Shown: piece after piece, positions 5,709 through 14,374 of the stretch | Numbering within the stretch: the stretch's first letter is position 1 | Layout of the letters: every line of letters starts with the position of its first letter | DNA from: a bacterium | GTDB taxonomy: Bacteria > Hydrothermota > UBA3072 > B12-G15 | DNA length: 26,800 nt | Assembly: GCA_003646055.1 (NCBI GenBank) | Contig: QNDZ01000003.1 | Span: forward strand, 1-26,800 | Direction of reading: 5' to 3' | The notes under the pieces: generated by a model | Told to the model about the DNA's origin: nothing | Seen by the model: the letters and a program-made list of their open reading frames with translations, nothing else | Database searches by the model: none | Translations under genes and position numbers: made by a program

Positions 5709-7931
5709 ATGAAGAAAAGGATGTTAAGAGAGGAAACTATTGCCTTTTCAATCCTTTTTATAATGACCCTGTTCTTCTTCTTCAGGATAATCTTTTTAAG
5801 ATACTACTTCTTTGAGGATTTCCTTTATCAGTACTACCCAAGGCGGAACCTCCTTGCAACCTCTTTAAGGATTGGTGTATTCCCCCTCTGGAATCCATTT
5901 GTTTTTGGTGGAATGCCTTACCTTGGAGACATTGAGAACGCTGTTTTTTATCCATTCAACTGGTTGCTTGCACTGTTTACCAGTGGCGGAAGACTTGTCT
6001 TCAGGGTTCTTGAAATTCAATTGATTCTCCATGTGTTTTTTGCAGGTATATTCATGTATATGTTTTTAAGGAGGCTTGGAATATCACATGAGGGTTCTAT
6101 CATTTCATCCATTGGCTTTGCATTCAGTGGTTTCATAATCACCCATACCATCCATCTGACCCTTCTTTCAACATTTGTCTATCTTCCACTTGTTTTGTAT
6201 TTCCTGTTAAGGTCTTTTCAGGAGAGAAGGGTCATTTATTCCCTTTTCGGGGGGTTCTTCCTGGGGCTTTCACTACTCGCTGGAGGGCCTCAGTTCTGGT
6301 TACACATTGTTTATTATGCTGGTCTGTTCTCAGTCTTCCTTCTTGTTGAGAAAAAAAAGCAGTGGGTAAAGTATGTTCATCTTCCAGTTATTTTGTTTAT
6401 TTCAGGAATCCTTGTATCTTCTGTCCAGTTGCTCACAACTGCCGGGTACACTGCATACACAGTGAGAGAATCCCTTACATATGCTGAGTCTGTTAGAAAC
6501 TCAATACCATTCTATCAGTTGTTAACACTTTTTATCCCGAAGTTTTTCGGATACATCTCCTGGTTGCATGGGGATAATGTCAAGTTCTGGACGGGAGGCT
6601 ATGGTGCCTTCTGGGAAACGTGCATTTACTTGGGTATTATTCCTCTTATCCTTTCCCTGTATGCATTCACAAAAAAAGATAGAAGAAAGTACACAATATT
6701 TTTTGGCATTCTGGCACTTTTGTTCCTCATGGCTGCCATGGGAAAATACACACCTGTTTACTGGATTTTTTATCATTTACTTCCTGGATTCAACAAGTTC
6801 AGGAATGCTGGCAGATTCTCAGGGGTATTCACATTCTCACTGCTTGCCCTTGCAGGATTTGGGTTTGACAATCTCAGTAAGGGGAAGGTATCACTAAAGC
6901 CCCTTCTATATTTCACAGGTAGTCTGTTCTTGCTCTTTGTTTTTATTTTTGCAGGTGCATTCAGGAATGCGTGGAGTGCCATGACTTATCAAAAGGTTTA
7001 TTCCTATTCCTTGAAACAGACAGGTATTGCCCTTTTATTCCTCATACTTTCCTCCACTGCCATTTTTGTGTTCATGAGATACAAAAACAGGTATGCGTAT
7101 TTAATCCCTGCACTTGTTCTCTTTATAGACCTCTTCTCCTTTGGTGCAAACTTTAACGTTTCAAGGGTTAACCCTGATGAGTTTTATTCAGAAAACAGAC
7201 TTGTTGAATATCTGAAGGAAGACTACAAAAAGGAGCCATTCAGGGTGAATGCAAGGCAGGGCTCTTATATGCTTTTGAGGAGAAACTCTGGAGACATCTA
7301 TAAACTTGAACTCCTCCAGGGTTATACACCGCTCAGGTTGAAACTTTACAGGGAATTGAGACAACTCCCGCTGAATACATACCTTGACCTTTTCAATGCA
7401 AAGTACACAATCAGGGTTGAGGAAAGAAGAATGGGACTTGTTCTGAATCAAACATACCTTCCAAGGGCAAAGGTGTTTTACAGATGGGAGTATGTTGATG
7501 GAGAAACTGCTTACAAAAAACTTAAAGAGGGATACGATTATCACAATGTTCTCTTGATTGGTATAAAGGAGGATTTTCCACAGCCGGAGACCACAGGGAC
7601 TCAAAGAATAGAGTATACTGAAAGGGGGATAAACAGGATTGGAATCACAGTTGATACAGATAGGAATGGTGTTCTTTTTGTCTCCCTGCTCAATATTCCT
7701 GGATGGAATGCAGTGGTTAATGGGGTGGAGAAGAAGATCCTCCCTGTGGATTACGCATTTGCAGGAATTTATCTTGAGAAGGGTAGAAGTAATGTTTTGC
7801 TGTTCTACTCTCCCCCTGGTTTGAGGACAGGTTTGATTTTAACGCTCCTCACCCTTGTTTTCATGATTTTTTACGGTGTACTGGACTGGTTCAGGAGAAA
7901 AAACTTGACAATAAAGAAAAAATCTATTTAA
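5709..7931 (+). CDS. YfhO-family polytopic membrane protein, putative GT-C glycosyltransferase
   Basis: 740 residues. The first two thirds hold about a dozen membrane helices and the last third (about 500-700) is a mostly soluble domain followed by a final helix (about 703-725). The first extracytoplasmic loop has FFEDFLYQYYP (34-44) and then PLWNPFVFGGMPYLGDIENAVFYPFNW split around residues 59-85; both are typical of the YfhO family. These are GT-C-fold proteins that, in Gram-positives, glycosylate wall polymers with lipid-linked sugars. E36/D37 occupy the usual acidic catalytic position of GT-C enzymes. It is the promoter-proximal gene, nine bases upstream of parA. The family is clear; donor and acceptor are unknown. 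Confidence 0.85.
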   Translation: MKKRMLREETIAFSILFIMTLFFFFRIIFLRYYFFEDFLYQYYPRRNLLATSLRIGVFPLWNPFVFGGMPYLGDIENAVFYPFNWLLALFTSGGRLVFRVLEIQLILHVFFAGIFMYMFLRRLGISHEGSIISSIGFAFSGFIITHTIHLTLLSTFVYLPLVLYFLLRSFQERRVIYSLFGGFFLGLSLLAGGPQFWLHIVYYAGLFSVFLLVEKKKQWVKYVHLPVILFISGILVSSVQLLTTAGYTAYTVRESLTYAESVRNSIPFYQLLTLFIPKFFGYISWLHGDNVKFWTGGYGAFWETCIYLGIIPLILSLYAFTKKDRRKYTIFFGILALLFLMAAMGKYTPVYWIFYHLLPGFNKFRNAGRFSGVFTFSLLALAGFGFDNLSKGKVSLKPLLYFTGSLFLLFVFIFAGAFRNAWSAMTYQKVYSYSLKQTGIALLFLILSSTAIFVFMRYKNRYAYLIPALVLFIDLFSFGANFNVSRVNPDEFYSENRLVEYLKEDYKKEPFRVNARQGSYMLLRRNSGDIYKLELLQGYTPLRLKLYRELRQLPLNTYLDLFNAKYTIRVEERRMGLVLNQTYLPRAKVFYRWEYVDGETAYKKLKEGYDYHNVLLIGIKEDFPQPETTGTQRIEYTERGINRIGITVDTDRNGVLFVSLLNIPGWNAVVNGVEKKILPVDYAFAGIYLEKGRSNVLLFYSPPGLRTGLILTLLTLVFMIFYGVLDWFRRKNLTIKKKSI

Positions 7932-7940
7932 TGGGTGTAT

Positions 7941-8723
7941 ATGGGTAAGATAATCGCCATAGCAAATCAGAAGGGCGGTGTTGGTAAGACCACCACGGCT
8001 ATAAATATTTCCGCAGGTGTTGCTCATCTGGGTTTCAGGGTCCTGGTCATTGATATGGATCCTCAGGCAAATCTAACCAGTGGGCTTGGTTATAGCAAGG
8101 TTTATCCCACTATCTATGATGTTCTGGTTAAAAATTCAGAAATTGAGGAGGTCATCAGAAAGACCAGGATTGAAGGATTAGAACTTTTGCCAAGCGAAAT
8201 TTCGCTTGTTGGTGCAGAGGTTGAACTGGTGGACGAACGAAACAGGGAGACGAGGCTTAAAAGGATCATAATGCCATTGAAGAGGGAATATGATTACATA
8301 TTCATAGATTCTCCACCATCACTTGGTCTGTTGACATTGAATTCCATTGTTGCTGCTGACTCGGTAATAATACCCATCCAGAGTGAGTTTTATGCACTTG
8401 AGGGGCTTGGTAAACTCCTCAATACAGTGAGGAAGATACAGAGTAAACTGAATCCCAGGCTCACAATAGAAGGGGTTTTGATAACAATGTTTGATACAAG
8501 GCTCAACCTGTCCCATCAAGTGGTTGAAGAGGTAAAGAAGTACTTTGGTGACAAGGTTTACAATACTGTTATACCCAGAAATGTGAAACTTGCAGAGGCA
8601 CCCAGTTTTGGAAGGACTATATTTGAATACGACCCTGCATCCAGGGGCGCCGAGAGTTACAGAAATCTTTCAGAGGAATTTCTGGAGAGAAATGGGCAGA
8701 AAGGCACTTGGAAAGGGCCTTGA
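7941..8723 (+). CDS. parA: Chromosome-partitioning ATPase ParA/Soj
   Basis: 260 residues from the chosen ATG, typical for chromosomal Soj. Deviant Walker A KGGVGKTT (11-18) with the signature lysine K11, the switch region IDMDPQ (37-42) and IDSPPS (122-127). ParA binds DNA nonspecifically as an ATP dimer and is released by ParB, moving origin regions apart. A GTG six bases upstream (7935) is an alternative start that would add two residues; the ATG gives the usual family N-terminus MGKIIAIANQKGG. The ribosome site is weak. The parB start lies inside its last codons (32-nt overlap). Confidence 0.95.
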   Translation: MGKIIAIANQKGGVGKTTTAINISAGVAHLGFRVLVIDMDPQANLTSGLGYSKVYPTIYDVLVKNSEIEEVIRKTRIEGLELLPSEISLVGAEVELVDERNRETRLKRIIMPLKREYDYIFIDSPPSLGLLTLNSIVAADSVIIPIQSEFYALEGLGKLLNTVRKIQSKLNPRLTIEGVLITMFDTRLNLSHQVVEEVKKYFGDKVYNTVIPRNVKLAEAPSFGRTIFEYDPASRGAESYRNLSEEFLERNGQKGTWKGP

Positions 8724-9495
8724 GGCGTTAATTCCCACTGAGGAAGAGGCCAATAAAATCCCCCTGAAGGATATAAAACCTGGCACACTTCAGCCAAGAA
8801 AGAAGATTGATAAAAAACACCTTGAGGAACTCGCAAGGTCAATAAAGGAGAAGGGGGTTCTTCAGCCTGTGCTTGTAAGAAAAAAGGGTAAGTATTATGA
8901 ACTTGTTTATGGACACAGGCGTTATCAGGCTGCAAAGATGGCTGGTCTCAAGGAGATTCCAGCAGTTGTTAAAGAACTTACTGATAGAGAGGTCCTGGAA
9001 ATCTCAATCATAGAGAATGTTCAGAGGGAGGATTTAAATCCCGTTGAGGAGGCAGAGGCATACAGAACCCTTATGATAGAATTCGGTCTTACACAGGAGC
9101 AGGTGGCAGAGAGGGTGGGGAAGGACAGGAGCACAATTGCAAATAAATTGAGACTGCTTAACCTTCCTGAGGAGATAAGGAAGGCACTCTCAGATGGGTT
9201 GATTACAGAAGGCCATGCAAGACCTTTGCTTTCATTGAAAACAAAGAAGGAAATGCTCAAGGCATTCCATGAGATCTTGAAGACCAGAGAGAGTGTGCGT
9301 AAAACGGAGAAGAGGGTTAAGAGAATAAAAGAGAAGGATACAGAGATATTGCACATAGAACAGGAACTCATAGGTGCGCTTGGAACAAAGGTTGTCATCC
9401 AGCGCGGCAGGAAGAAGGGGAAGATAGAGATATACTTTTACTCAGATGAGGAACTTGTAAGGCTTATCAGGTTGTTGAAAGGAGAAAAGGAATGA
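8692..9495 (+). CDS. parB: Chromosome-partitioning protein ParB/Spo0J
   Basis: 267 residues. N-terminal RKALGKGLEALIP (3-15) is the ParA-stimulating tail. The CTP-binding motifs are GHRRYQA (74-80) and ENVQREDLNP (108-117), followed by a helix-turn-helix at about 134-156 and a short C-terminal dimer domain. ParB clamps spread from parS sites and recruit SMC. The reading frame stays open for 34 codons upstream inside parA, but the ATG at 8692 has GGAGAG just before it and gives the family N-terminus. The stop overlaps the next gene as ATGA. No full parS (TGTTTCACGTGAAACA-like) was seen by eye in the window, so the origin is probably elsewhere. Confidence 0.95.
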   Translation: MGRKALGKGLEALIPTEEEANKIPLKDIKPGTLQPRKKIDKKHLEELARSIKEKGVLQPVLVRKKGKYYELVYGHRRYQAAKMAGLKEIPAVVKELTDREVLEISIIENVQREDLNPVEEAEAYRTLMIEFGLTQEQVAERVGKDRSTIANKLRLLNLPEEIRKALSDGLITEGHARPLLSLKTKKEMLKAFHEILKTRESVRKTEKRVKRIKEKDTEILHIEQELIGALGTKVVIQRGRKKGKIEIYFYSDEELVRLIRLLKGEKE

Positions 9496-10535
9496 ATATA
9501 AAGGAGATGCTTGAGAAACTTTCCAATGCCTATGGTGCTTCAGGGTATGAGAGCGGTGCTGCTGAGGAGGTTACCAGCCTCCTGAAGGATAAGATTGATG
9601 ATGTTATCAGGGACAAAATGGGAAGTGTTATAGGTGTTGTGAGGGCAAAAAATCCAAGGGGAAAGGTGATGATAGCCACCCATCTTGATGAACTTGCCCT
9701 TGTGGTTAAGGGAATAGATGGCAGGTTTATCAGGGTCTCCTGGATTGGTGGATGGGACAGAAGGGTGTTGATTGGTCAGGAAGTGGTTGTTATGGGGAGA
9801 AAAAGATTGATGGGTGTTGTTGGTTCTATTCCACCCCACTATACAAGGGGTAAGAAGGAGGATGTTCCATCCTGGGAAGACCTTTTCGTTGATGTGGGGC
9901 TTGATGAGAAGGAACTCAAGAAACTGGTGAGTATTGGAGACCCTGTGTATATGGCAAGGAGATTTACCCCACTTTCTGGAGATTATGCTTCAGGAAAGGC
10001 TCTTGACAACAGGGCATCCTGCGCCATGCTCGTTTCCCTTCTGTTGCAGGCTAAGTATGAGGGTATAAACTGGGATTTGTATGGTGTGTTCACTGTTCAG
10101 GAAGAGGAAACAGGACTTGGTGCATTCACCTCAACATATCATATAAATCCTGATATAGGTTTTGCTGTGGATGTTACACAGGGAACATCCTTTGGTGTGG
10201 GTGAAGACCTTGCATTTCCACTTGGTAAAGGCCCTGTTATTGCAACAGGTCCAAACATACATCCCCGGATATTTGAGGCACTGAAGAAGATTGCAGAGGA
10301 TAGAGAGATACCTTATCAAATAGAACCTGTTCCTGGATTAACAGGTACAGATGCTGCAATTATACAGATAGTGAGGGAAGGAATCCCAACGGGGCTTGTT
10401 TCCATTCCACTCAGATACATGCACACACCTGTTGAGACTCTAAATCTGAAGGATATAGACAGGACAGTAAGACTTCTTCTCTACTTCCTGAAGGAATTTG
10501 AAGGTATCAGGATGGAGGTGGAAAGTGGAACTTGA
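9492..10535 (+). CDS. M42-family aminopeptidase, first of three paralogues
   Basis: 347 residues. M42 (TET/glutamyl-aminopeptidase) enzymes are co-catalytic metal aminopeptidases forming hollow dodecamers that trim peptides left by the proteasome or other proteases. Metal and catalytic residues are all present: H64 and D66 in THLDE, D172 in ALDNR, catalytic E204 and metal E205 in QEEETG, D227 in AVDVT, H311 in RYMHTP. The start overlaps the parB stop (ATGA). It is the most divergent of the three copies, with a longer segment (about 113-160) in the dimerisation/PDZ-like region. Its substrate preference is unknown; glutamyl, leucyl and lysyl specificities all occur in the family. Confidence 0.92.
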   Translation: MNIKEMLEKLSNAYGASGYESGAAEEVTSLLKDKIDDVIRDKMGSVIGVVRAKNPRGKVMIATHLDELALVVKGIDGRFIRVSWIGGWDRRVLIGQEVVVMGRKRLMGVVGSIPPHYTRGKKEDVPSWEDLFVDVGLDEKELKKLVSIGDPVYMARRFTPLSGDYASGKALDNRASCAMLVSLLLQAKYEGINWDLYGVFTVQEEETGLGAFTSTYHINPDIGFAVDVTQGTSFGVGEDLAFPLGKGPVIATGPNIHPRIFEALKKIAEDREIPYQIEPVPGLTGTDAAIIQIVREGIPTGLVSIPLRYMHTPVETLNLKDIDRTVRLLLYFLKEFEGIRMEVESGT

Positions 10536-11541
10536 GAGATTGTCCAACCTTACAGGCGTTTCAGGCAATGAACAGAGGGTCAGAGATTTTATATATAAAA
10601 AATTGAAGGGGAAGGCAAGGCACATTGAAACAGATGCAATGGGGAATCTCTATGCCTATTTCCCTTCAGGCAGGAAGAATGCAAAGAAGGTGATGCTTGC
10701 CGCCCATATGGATGAGGTAGGATTGATGATAACTGGCATTGAGTCCTCTGGAGAGTTGAGATTTCATCCAGTAGGGGGGATCTCAACATCTGTTCTTCTT
10801 GCAAAACCTGTAAGGATTGGGGAAGAGGGAATTCCAGGTGTTATAGAATCAAAGGCAATTCATTTACTGAAGGATGAGGAACTGGGACATTATCCCAAGA
10901 TTGAACAGTTGAGAATTGATGCGGGTTTTTCATCAAAGGATGAGGCAGAGAAGAAGGTGAAATTAGGGGACTATGCATACTTTGACACGTCCTTTAAGAG
11001 GGAAGGGGATAGATTCATAGGTAAGGCCTTTGATGACAGGGTTGGATGTTCACTCCTCCTTGACCTTGCCAGTGAGAAGTTTCCTTTTGATCTGGTGCTC
11101 ACATTCACTGTTCAGGAGGAGGTTGGGTTGAGGGGGGCAAGGGTTGCTGGTTATAAAATATTCCCTGATGCTGCAATTGCTGTTGAAGGGACTGCAGCAG
11201 GGGATTTCCCCATTGAGAAGGATACAGGTGCATTCCCTGAACTTAAAAAGGGACCTGTTCTCACTGTGATGGACAGGAGCATCATTGTTGATAAAAAATT
11301 GCTCAAACACTTTGTTAAGACCGCTGAAAGGGAGAAGATACCCTACCAGTTCAAGAGACCAAACATTGGTGGAACAGATGCTGGTAGAATACATCTATCA
11401 AAGACAGGTGTCCCAAGTATGGTGATTGCTGTTCCAATCAGGTATATACATGCACCAGCAGGTATTATGAGAGGGATTGATTACAGGAACACACTCAAAC
11501 TTCTCAAGGGAGCACTTAAAAACATAGAGGAGGTAATATGA
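10525..11541 (+). CDS. M42-family aminopeptidase, second of three paralogues
   Basis: 338 residues from GTG 10525, chosen because GGAGG (10514-10518) lies six bases ahead. An upstream TTG at 10498 is open but would add nine residues without family similarity. It overlaps the end of the previous gene by 11 nt. Active-site residues: H61 and D63 in AHMDE, D170 in AFDDR, E198/E199 in QEEVG, H309 in RYIHAP. The fifth ligand position is E221 in AVEGT, where the other two copies have Asp in AVDVT. Glu at this position does occur in the family, so activity is expected, but it may mark a different specificity or metal preference. Confidence 0.92.
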   Translation: MELERLSNLTGVSGNEQRVRDFIYKKLKGKARHIETDAMGNLYAYFPSGRKNAKKVMLAAHMDEVGLMITGIESSGELRFHPVGGISTSVLLAKPVRIGEEGIPGVIESKAIHLLKDEELGHYPKIEQLRIDAGFSSKDEAEKKVKLGDYAYFDTSFKREGDRFIGKAFDDRVGCSLLLDLASEKFPFDLVLTFTVQEEVGLRGARVAGYKIFPDAAIAVEGTAAGDFPIEKDTGAFPELKKGPVLTVMDRSIIVDKKLLKHFVKTAEREKIPYQFKRPNIGGTDAGRIHLSKTGVPSMVIAVPIRYIHAPAGIMRGIDYRNTLKLLKGALKNIEEVI

Positions 11542-12527
11542 AGGATTTGATAAAGAAACTCTCAGAGGCATTTGGCCCTTCTGGTAACGAGGATGAGGTC
11601 AGAAACATAATAAAGAAAGAGGTGAAACCCTATGCTGATAGTGTGAAGGTGGACAAACTTGGCAATCTTATTGTCAGGAAGAAGGGGAAGGGAAAGAAGA
11701 TAATGTTTGCTGCCCATATGGATGAAATAGGTTTTATTGTGTCATACATTGATAAAAAGGGCTTCCTGAGATTCTCCAATGTTGGTGGACTCTTTCCGAT
11801 AAACCTTCTCCATCAGAGGGTAATGTTTAAGAACGGTCTTGTTGGTGTTGTGGGTGAGGAAAAGAGGAAGGACTTTAAAGCTGTTTCTCCACTTGACAAG
11901 TTGTACATAGACATTGGTGCAAAATCAAAGGAAGATGCAGAGAAAAAGGTGAGTGTGGGGGAGATGGCAGTATTCAGTAGAGAGTTCAGAGATCTGGGTG
12001 ATAGAGTTGTTGGCAAGGCAATGGACGACAGGATTGGTTGTGTTGTTCTGATTGAGGCATTAAAGAGGATTAAAAACCCAGTGAATGACCTTTACTTTGT
12101 TTTCACAGTCCAGGAGGAGGTCGGATTAAGAGGGGCGAGGACATCTGCATTTGGTATTGAGCCTGATTATGCCATTGCTGTTGATGTTACTGGAACAGGG
12201 GATACACCTGAGGGATGGAAATCACCGCTTGCACTGGGAAAGGGTGTTGCCATAAAGGTGAAGGACTGGGGTATGATTGCATCTGCTTATGTAAGGGACA
12301 GGCTTGTTTCAATAGCAAAGAAGAAAAAAATTCCCTATCAACTTGAGGTAATTGAGGGTGGAACAACCGATGGTATGGTGATTGAGATAACAAAATCAGG
12401 TGTTCCTACAGGTGTTCTTTCTGTGCCAACAAGATATATACATTCACCATCCGAACTCCTTGACTTGGGGGATGTTGAAGCAACAGTGAAACTCCTTGTG
12501 GAGTTCTCAAAGGAAAAGTTCAATTGA
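11538..12527 (+). CDS. M42-family aminopeptidase, third of three paralogues
   Basis: 329 residues, start overlapping the preceding stop (ATGA). Complete active site: H60 and D62 in AHMDE, D163 in AMDDR, E193/E194 in QEEVGLRGAR, D216 in AVDVTGTGD, H302 in RYIHSP. By eye it resembles the second copy more than the first: the LRF-x-x-VGG stretch, the DAEKKV stretch and VQEEVGLRGAR are shared. All three lack signal peptides and should be cytoplasmic. Archaeal TET proteins can form mixed dodecamers, so a hetero-oligomer of the three products is possible; that is inference. Confidence 0.92.
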   Translation: MKDLIKKLSEAFGPSGNEDEVRNIIKKEVKPYADSVKVDKLGNLIVRKKGKGKKIMFAAHMDEIGFIVSYIDKKGFLRFSNVGGLFPINLLHQRVMFKNGLVGVVGEEKRKDFKAVSPLDKLYIDIGAKSKEDAEKKVSVGEMAVFSREFRDLGDRVVGKAMDDRIGCVVLIEALKRIKNPVNDLYFVFTVQEEVGLRGARTSAFGIEPDYAIAVDVTGTGDTPEGWKSPLALGKGVAIKVKDWGMIASAYVRDRLVSIAKKKKIPYQLEVIEGGTTDGMVIEITKSGVPTGVLSVPTRYIHSPSELLDLGDVEATVKLLVEFSKEKFN

Positions 12528-13288
12528 GAAAAAAGATTGTTTTTCACATAATCCCTGAGAGTGGAAGGGTGGTTGAGTTTTCCATCTCATACAGGATGCT
12601 CAGGTTTCTGGGCGTGATTGCAATATTAGTACTGGGTGGTATTGTTTATATGGGATTCCAGTATGGAAGGGTTTATGCGGTTTATGGTAAGTACAGATTA
12701 CTTCAGAATGAGAACAAAAGGCTGAAGGAGGAGGTGAAGAAGATAAAGGTGCTTGAGAAGAAACTCAGGGAGTTTGAGATACTCTCGAGAAAACTTGCAT
12801 CTGCACTTGGTGTTGAAAGGTCACCTGATTGGGAAAAGACATTGAAGAAGGTGGCGGTTGAGGTTAATACCACTGGAGAAGCACAGAGCAACAGGGATGA
12901 GGTGGAAGAACTTCGCAGGTATATCCCTGATATTTACCCTGTTCGGGGTGGATGGATATCCAGAGGGTACTCTGATAAACATCCTGCCATTGATATTTCA
13001 GCCCCACCAGGAACACCTGTTTACTCTCCAATGGATGGTGTTGTTACCTTTTCAGGTTATGATAAATACTTTGGATATATGTTAAGGATAGAGAATAAAC
13101 AGGGTTTCACAGCCATATTAGGACATAATAAACAGAATCTTGTTGGGGCAGGTAGGAGGGTCAGGAAGGGGGAGATGGTTGCCCTTTTAGGTAGCACTGG
13201 CCATAGTACTGCTCCTCATCTGCATTACGAATTGATGATGCACGGCAGGCATGTTGACCCATTGAATTATCTACCAGAAAGGAGGTAA
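12524..13288 (+). CDS. Membrane-anchored M23 (LytM) peptidoglycan endopeptidase
   Basis: 254 residues. A membrane anchor at about 26-47 is followed by a coiled coil rich in K, E and L (about 54-97) and a C-terminal LytM domain (about 140-250). The zinc and catalytic residues are present: H153 and D157 (HPAID), H201 (GHNKQ), H232 and H234 (HLH). It should therefore be an active cross-link-cutting enzyme facing the periplasm. The start is TTG overlapping the previous stop (TTGA), with AAGGA about ten bases upstream. The bactofilin gene follows one base after its stop. M23/bactofilin pairs are widespread and shape the cell wall locally, the bactofilin polymer positioning the peptidase from the cytoplasmic side. 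Confidence 0.93.
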   Translation: MRKKIVFHIIPESGRVVEFSISYRMLRFLGVIAILVLGGIVYMGFQYGRVYAVYGKYRLLQNENKRLKEEVKKIKVLEKKLREFEILSRKLASALGVERSPDWEKTLKKVAVEVNTTGEAQSNRDEVEELRRYIPDIYPVRGGWISRGYSDKHPAIDISAPPGTPVYSPMDGVVTFSGYDKYFGYMLRIENKQGFTAILGHNKQNLVGAGRRVRKGEMVALLGSTGHSTAPHLHYELMMHGRHVDPLNYLPERR

Positions 13289-13289
13289 G

Positions 13290-13649
13290 ATGAAAGAGGC
13301 ATTGATGAACATAATAACTCAGGGAACAAAGATTGAAGGGAAACTGTATGTTAATGGAAGCATACGGATTGATGGAGAGGTGCATGCGGAGTATATTGAG
13401 GCAACTGAGAAGATTATCATTGGACCCGATGGGATATTGAAAGGGAAGGTGAAGAGCAAGAGTCTTTCTTCCTCTGGTGTTTGTGATGGGGAGTTCCATA
13501 TTGCAGAACTTGTTGAACTCCTTAAAGGTGCTTCGTTTGATGGTGAACTCACCTGCAAGAGGCTGGTGGTTGAAGAGGGTGTGCTTCTGGATGGTAAGGT
13601 GAGCATGAGGGAAGGGAAAAGGCTTAAAGAGAAACCAAAGGAGAGTTGA
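13290..13649 (+). CDS. Bactofilin (polymer-forming cytoskeletal protein)
   Basis: 119 residues. The core (about 8-95) has the short hydrophobic/glycine beta-helix rungs of the bactofilin domain, for example GTKIEGKLYVNGSIRIDGEV and GPDGILKGKV, flanked by short polar tails. Bactofilins self-assemble without nucleotide into filaments on the inner face of the membrane. AGGAGG precedes the ATG. The gene directly follows the M23 peptidase, the classic pairing, and its TGA overlaps the start of rph by one base (TGATG). Confidence 0.93.
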   Translation: MKEALMNIITQGTKIEGKLYVNGSIRIDGEVHAEYIEATEKIIIGPDGILKGKVKSKSLSSSGVCDGEFHIAELVELLKGASFDGELTCKRLVVEEGVLLDGKVSMREGKRLKEKPKES

Positions 13650-14374
13650 TGGAGAGGGCAGGTGGCAGAAAACCTGATGAGTTGAGACCTGTCAGGATAA
13701 CCCTTGATTTTCTTAACAGGGTTCCTGGTTCTGTACTTATTGAGCAGGGGAATACTAAGGTTCTTGTTAATGCCACAATAGAAGATACAGTCCCACCATT
13801 TCTCAGAGGTTCGGGCACAGGATGGATAACTGCTGAGTATTCCATGCTCCCGAGAAGTTCAGATACAAGGATACCAAGGGAGAGGAAGCACATTTCTGGA
13901 AGGACATATGAAATCCAGAGACTTATTGGCAGGTCAATCAGGCAGGCATTTGACCTGAAGAGGATGGGGGAGAGGACAATAATAATTGATTGTGATGTTC
14001 TCCAGGCCGATGGAGGAACAAGGACTGCATCAATAACAGGTGCCTTTGTAAGTGTCTATCACGCATTCAGAAGGATGATGGTTCTTGGAGAGATAGAAGG
14101 AATCCCCCTCCGTTCATTTGTTGCTGCTGTTAGTGTTGGTATTATAAATGATGAATTTTTACTTGACCTGGACTATCAGGAGGATTCACAGGCAGATGTA
14201 GATATGAATGTGGTTATGACTGAAGACGGTAAATTGATTGAGATACAGGGAACAGGAGAGGGCAGGTCTTTTACAAGGGAAGAGATGGACAGACTTGTTG
14301 ACCTTGCCTGGCATGGGATAAAGCAATTGATAGAAATCCAGAGGGATGCCCTCTCCACTTTATTAGCAGGGTGA
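13649..14374 (+). CDS. rph: Ribonuclease PH
   Basis: 241 residues, standard length. This is a phosphorolytic 3'-5' exoribonuclease that trims tRNA precursors and structured RNA; it forms a hexameric ring. Visible: RPVRITLDFLNR (13-24), the phosphate-site R85 in SGRTYEIQRLIGR, and the catalytic acidic patch LDYQEDSQADVDMN with D179 and D185. The ATG at 13649 is preferred to the adjoining TTG because GGAGAG sits better and the family usually starts here. The stop overlaps the next start (GTGA). Because tRNA-Asp lacks an encoded CCA, 3' trimming followed by CCA addition is needed in this organism. Confidence 0.96.
   Translation: MERAGGRKPDELRPVRITLDFLNRVPGSVLIEQGNTKVLVNATIEDTVPPFLRGSGTGWITAEYSMLPRSSDTRIPRERKHISGRTYEIQRLIGRSIRQAFDLKRMGERTIIIDCDVLQADGGTRTASITGAFVSVYHAFRRMMVLGEIEGIPLRSFVAAVSVGIINDEFLLDLDYQEDSQADVDMNVVMTEDGKLIEIQGTGEGRSFTREEMDRLVDLAWHGIKQLIEIQRDALSTLLAG

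Noticed and set aside
8590..8691. Long N-terminal extension of ParB inside parA
   Set aside because: The extra 34 residues are out-of-frame parA sequence; ATG 8692 has a ribosome site and gives the conserved Spo0J N-terminus.
7935..9495. parS site near parAB
   Set aside because: Only partial matches such as isolated GTGAAAC were found; no palindrome close to TGTTTCACGTGAAACA was seen, so no parS or origin is claimed.
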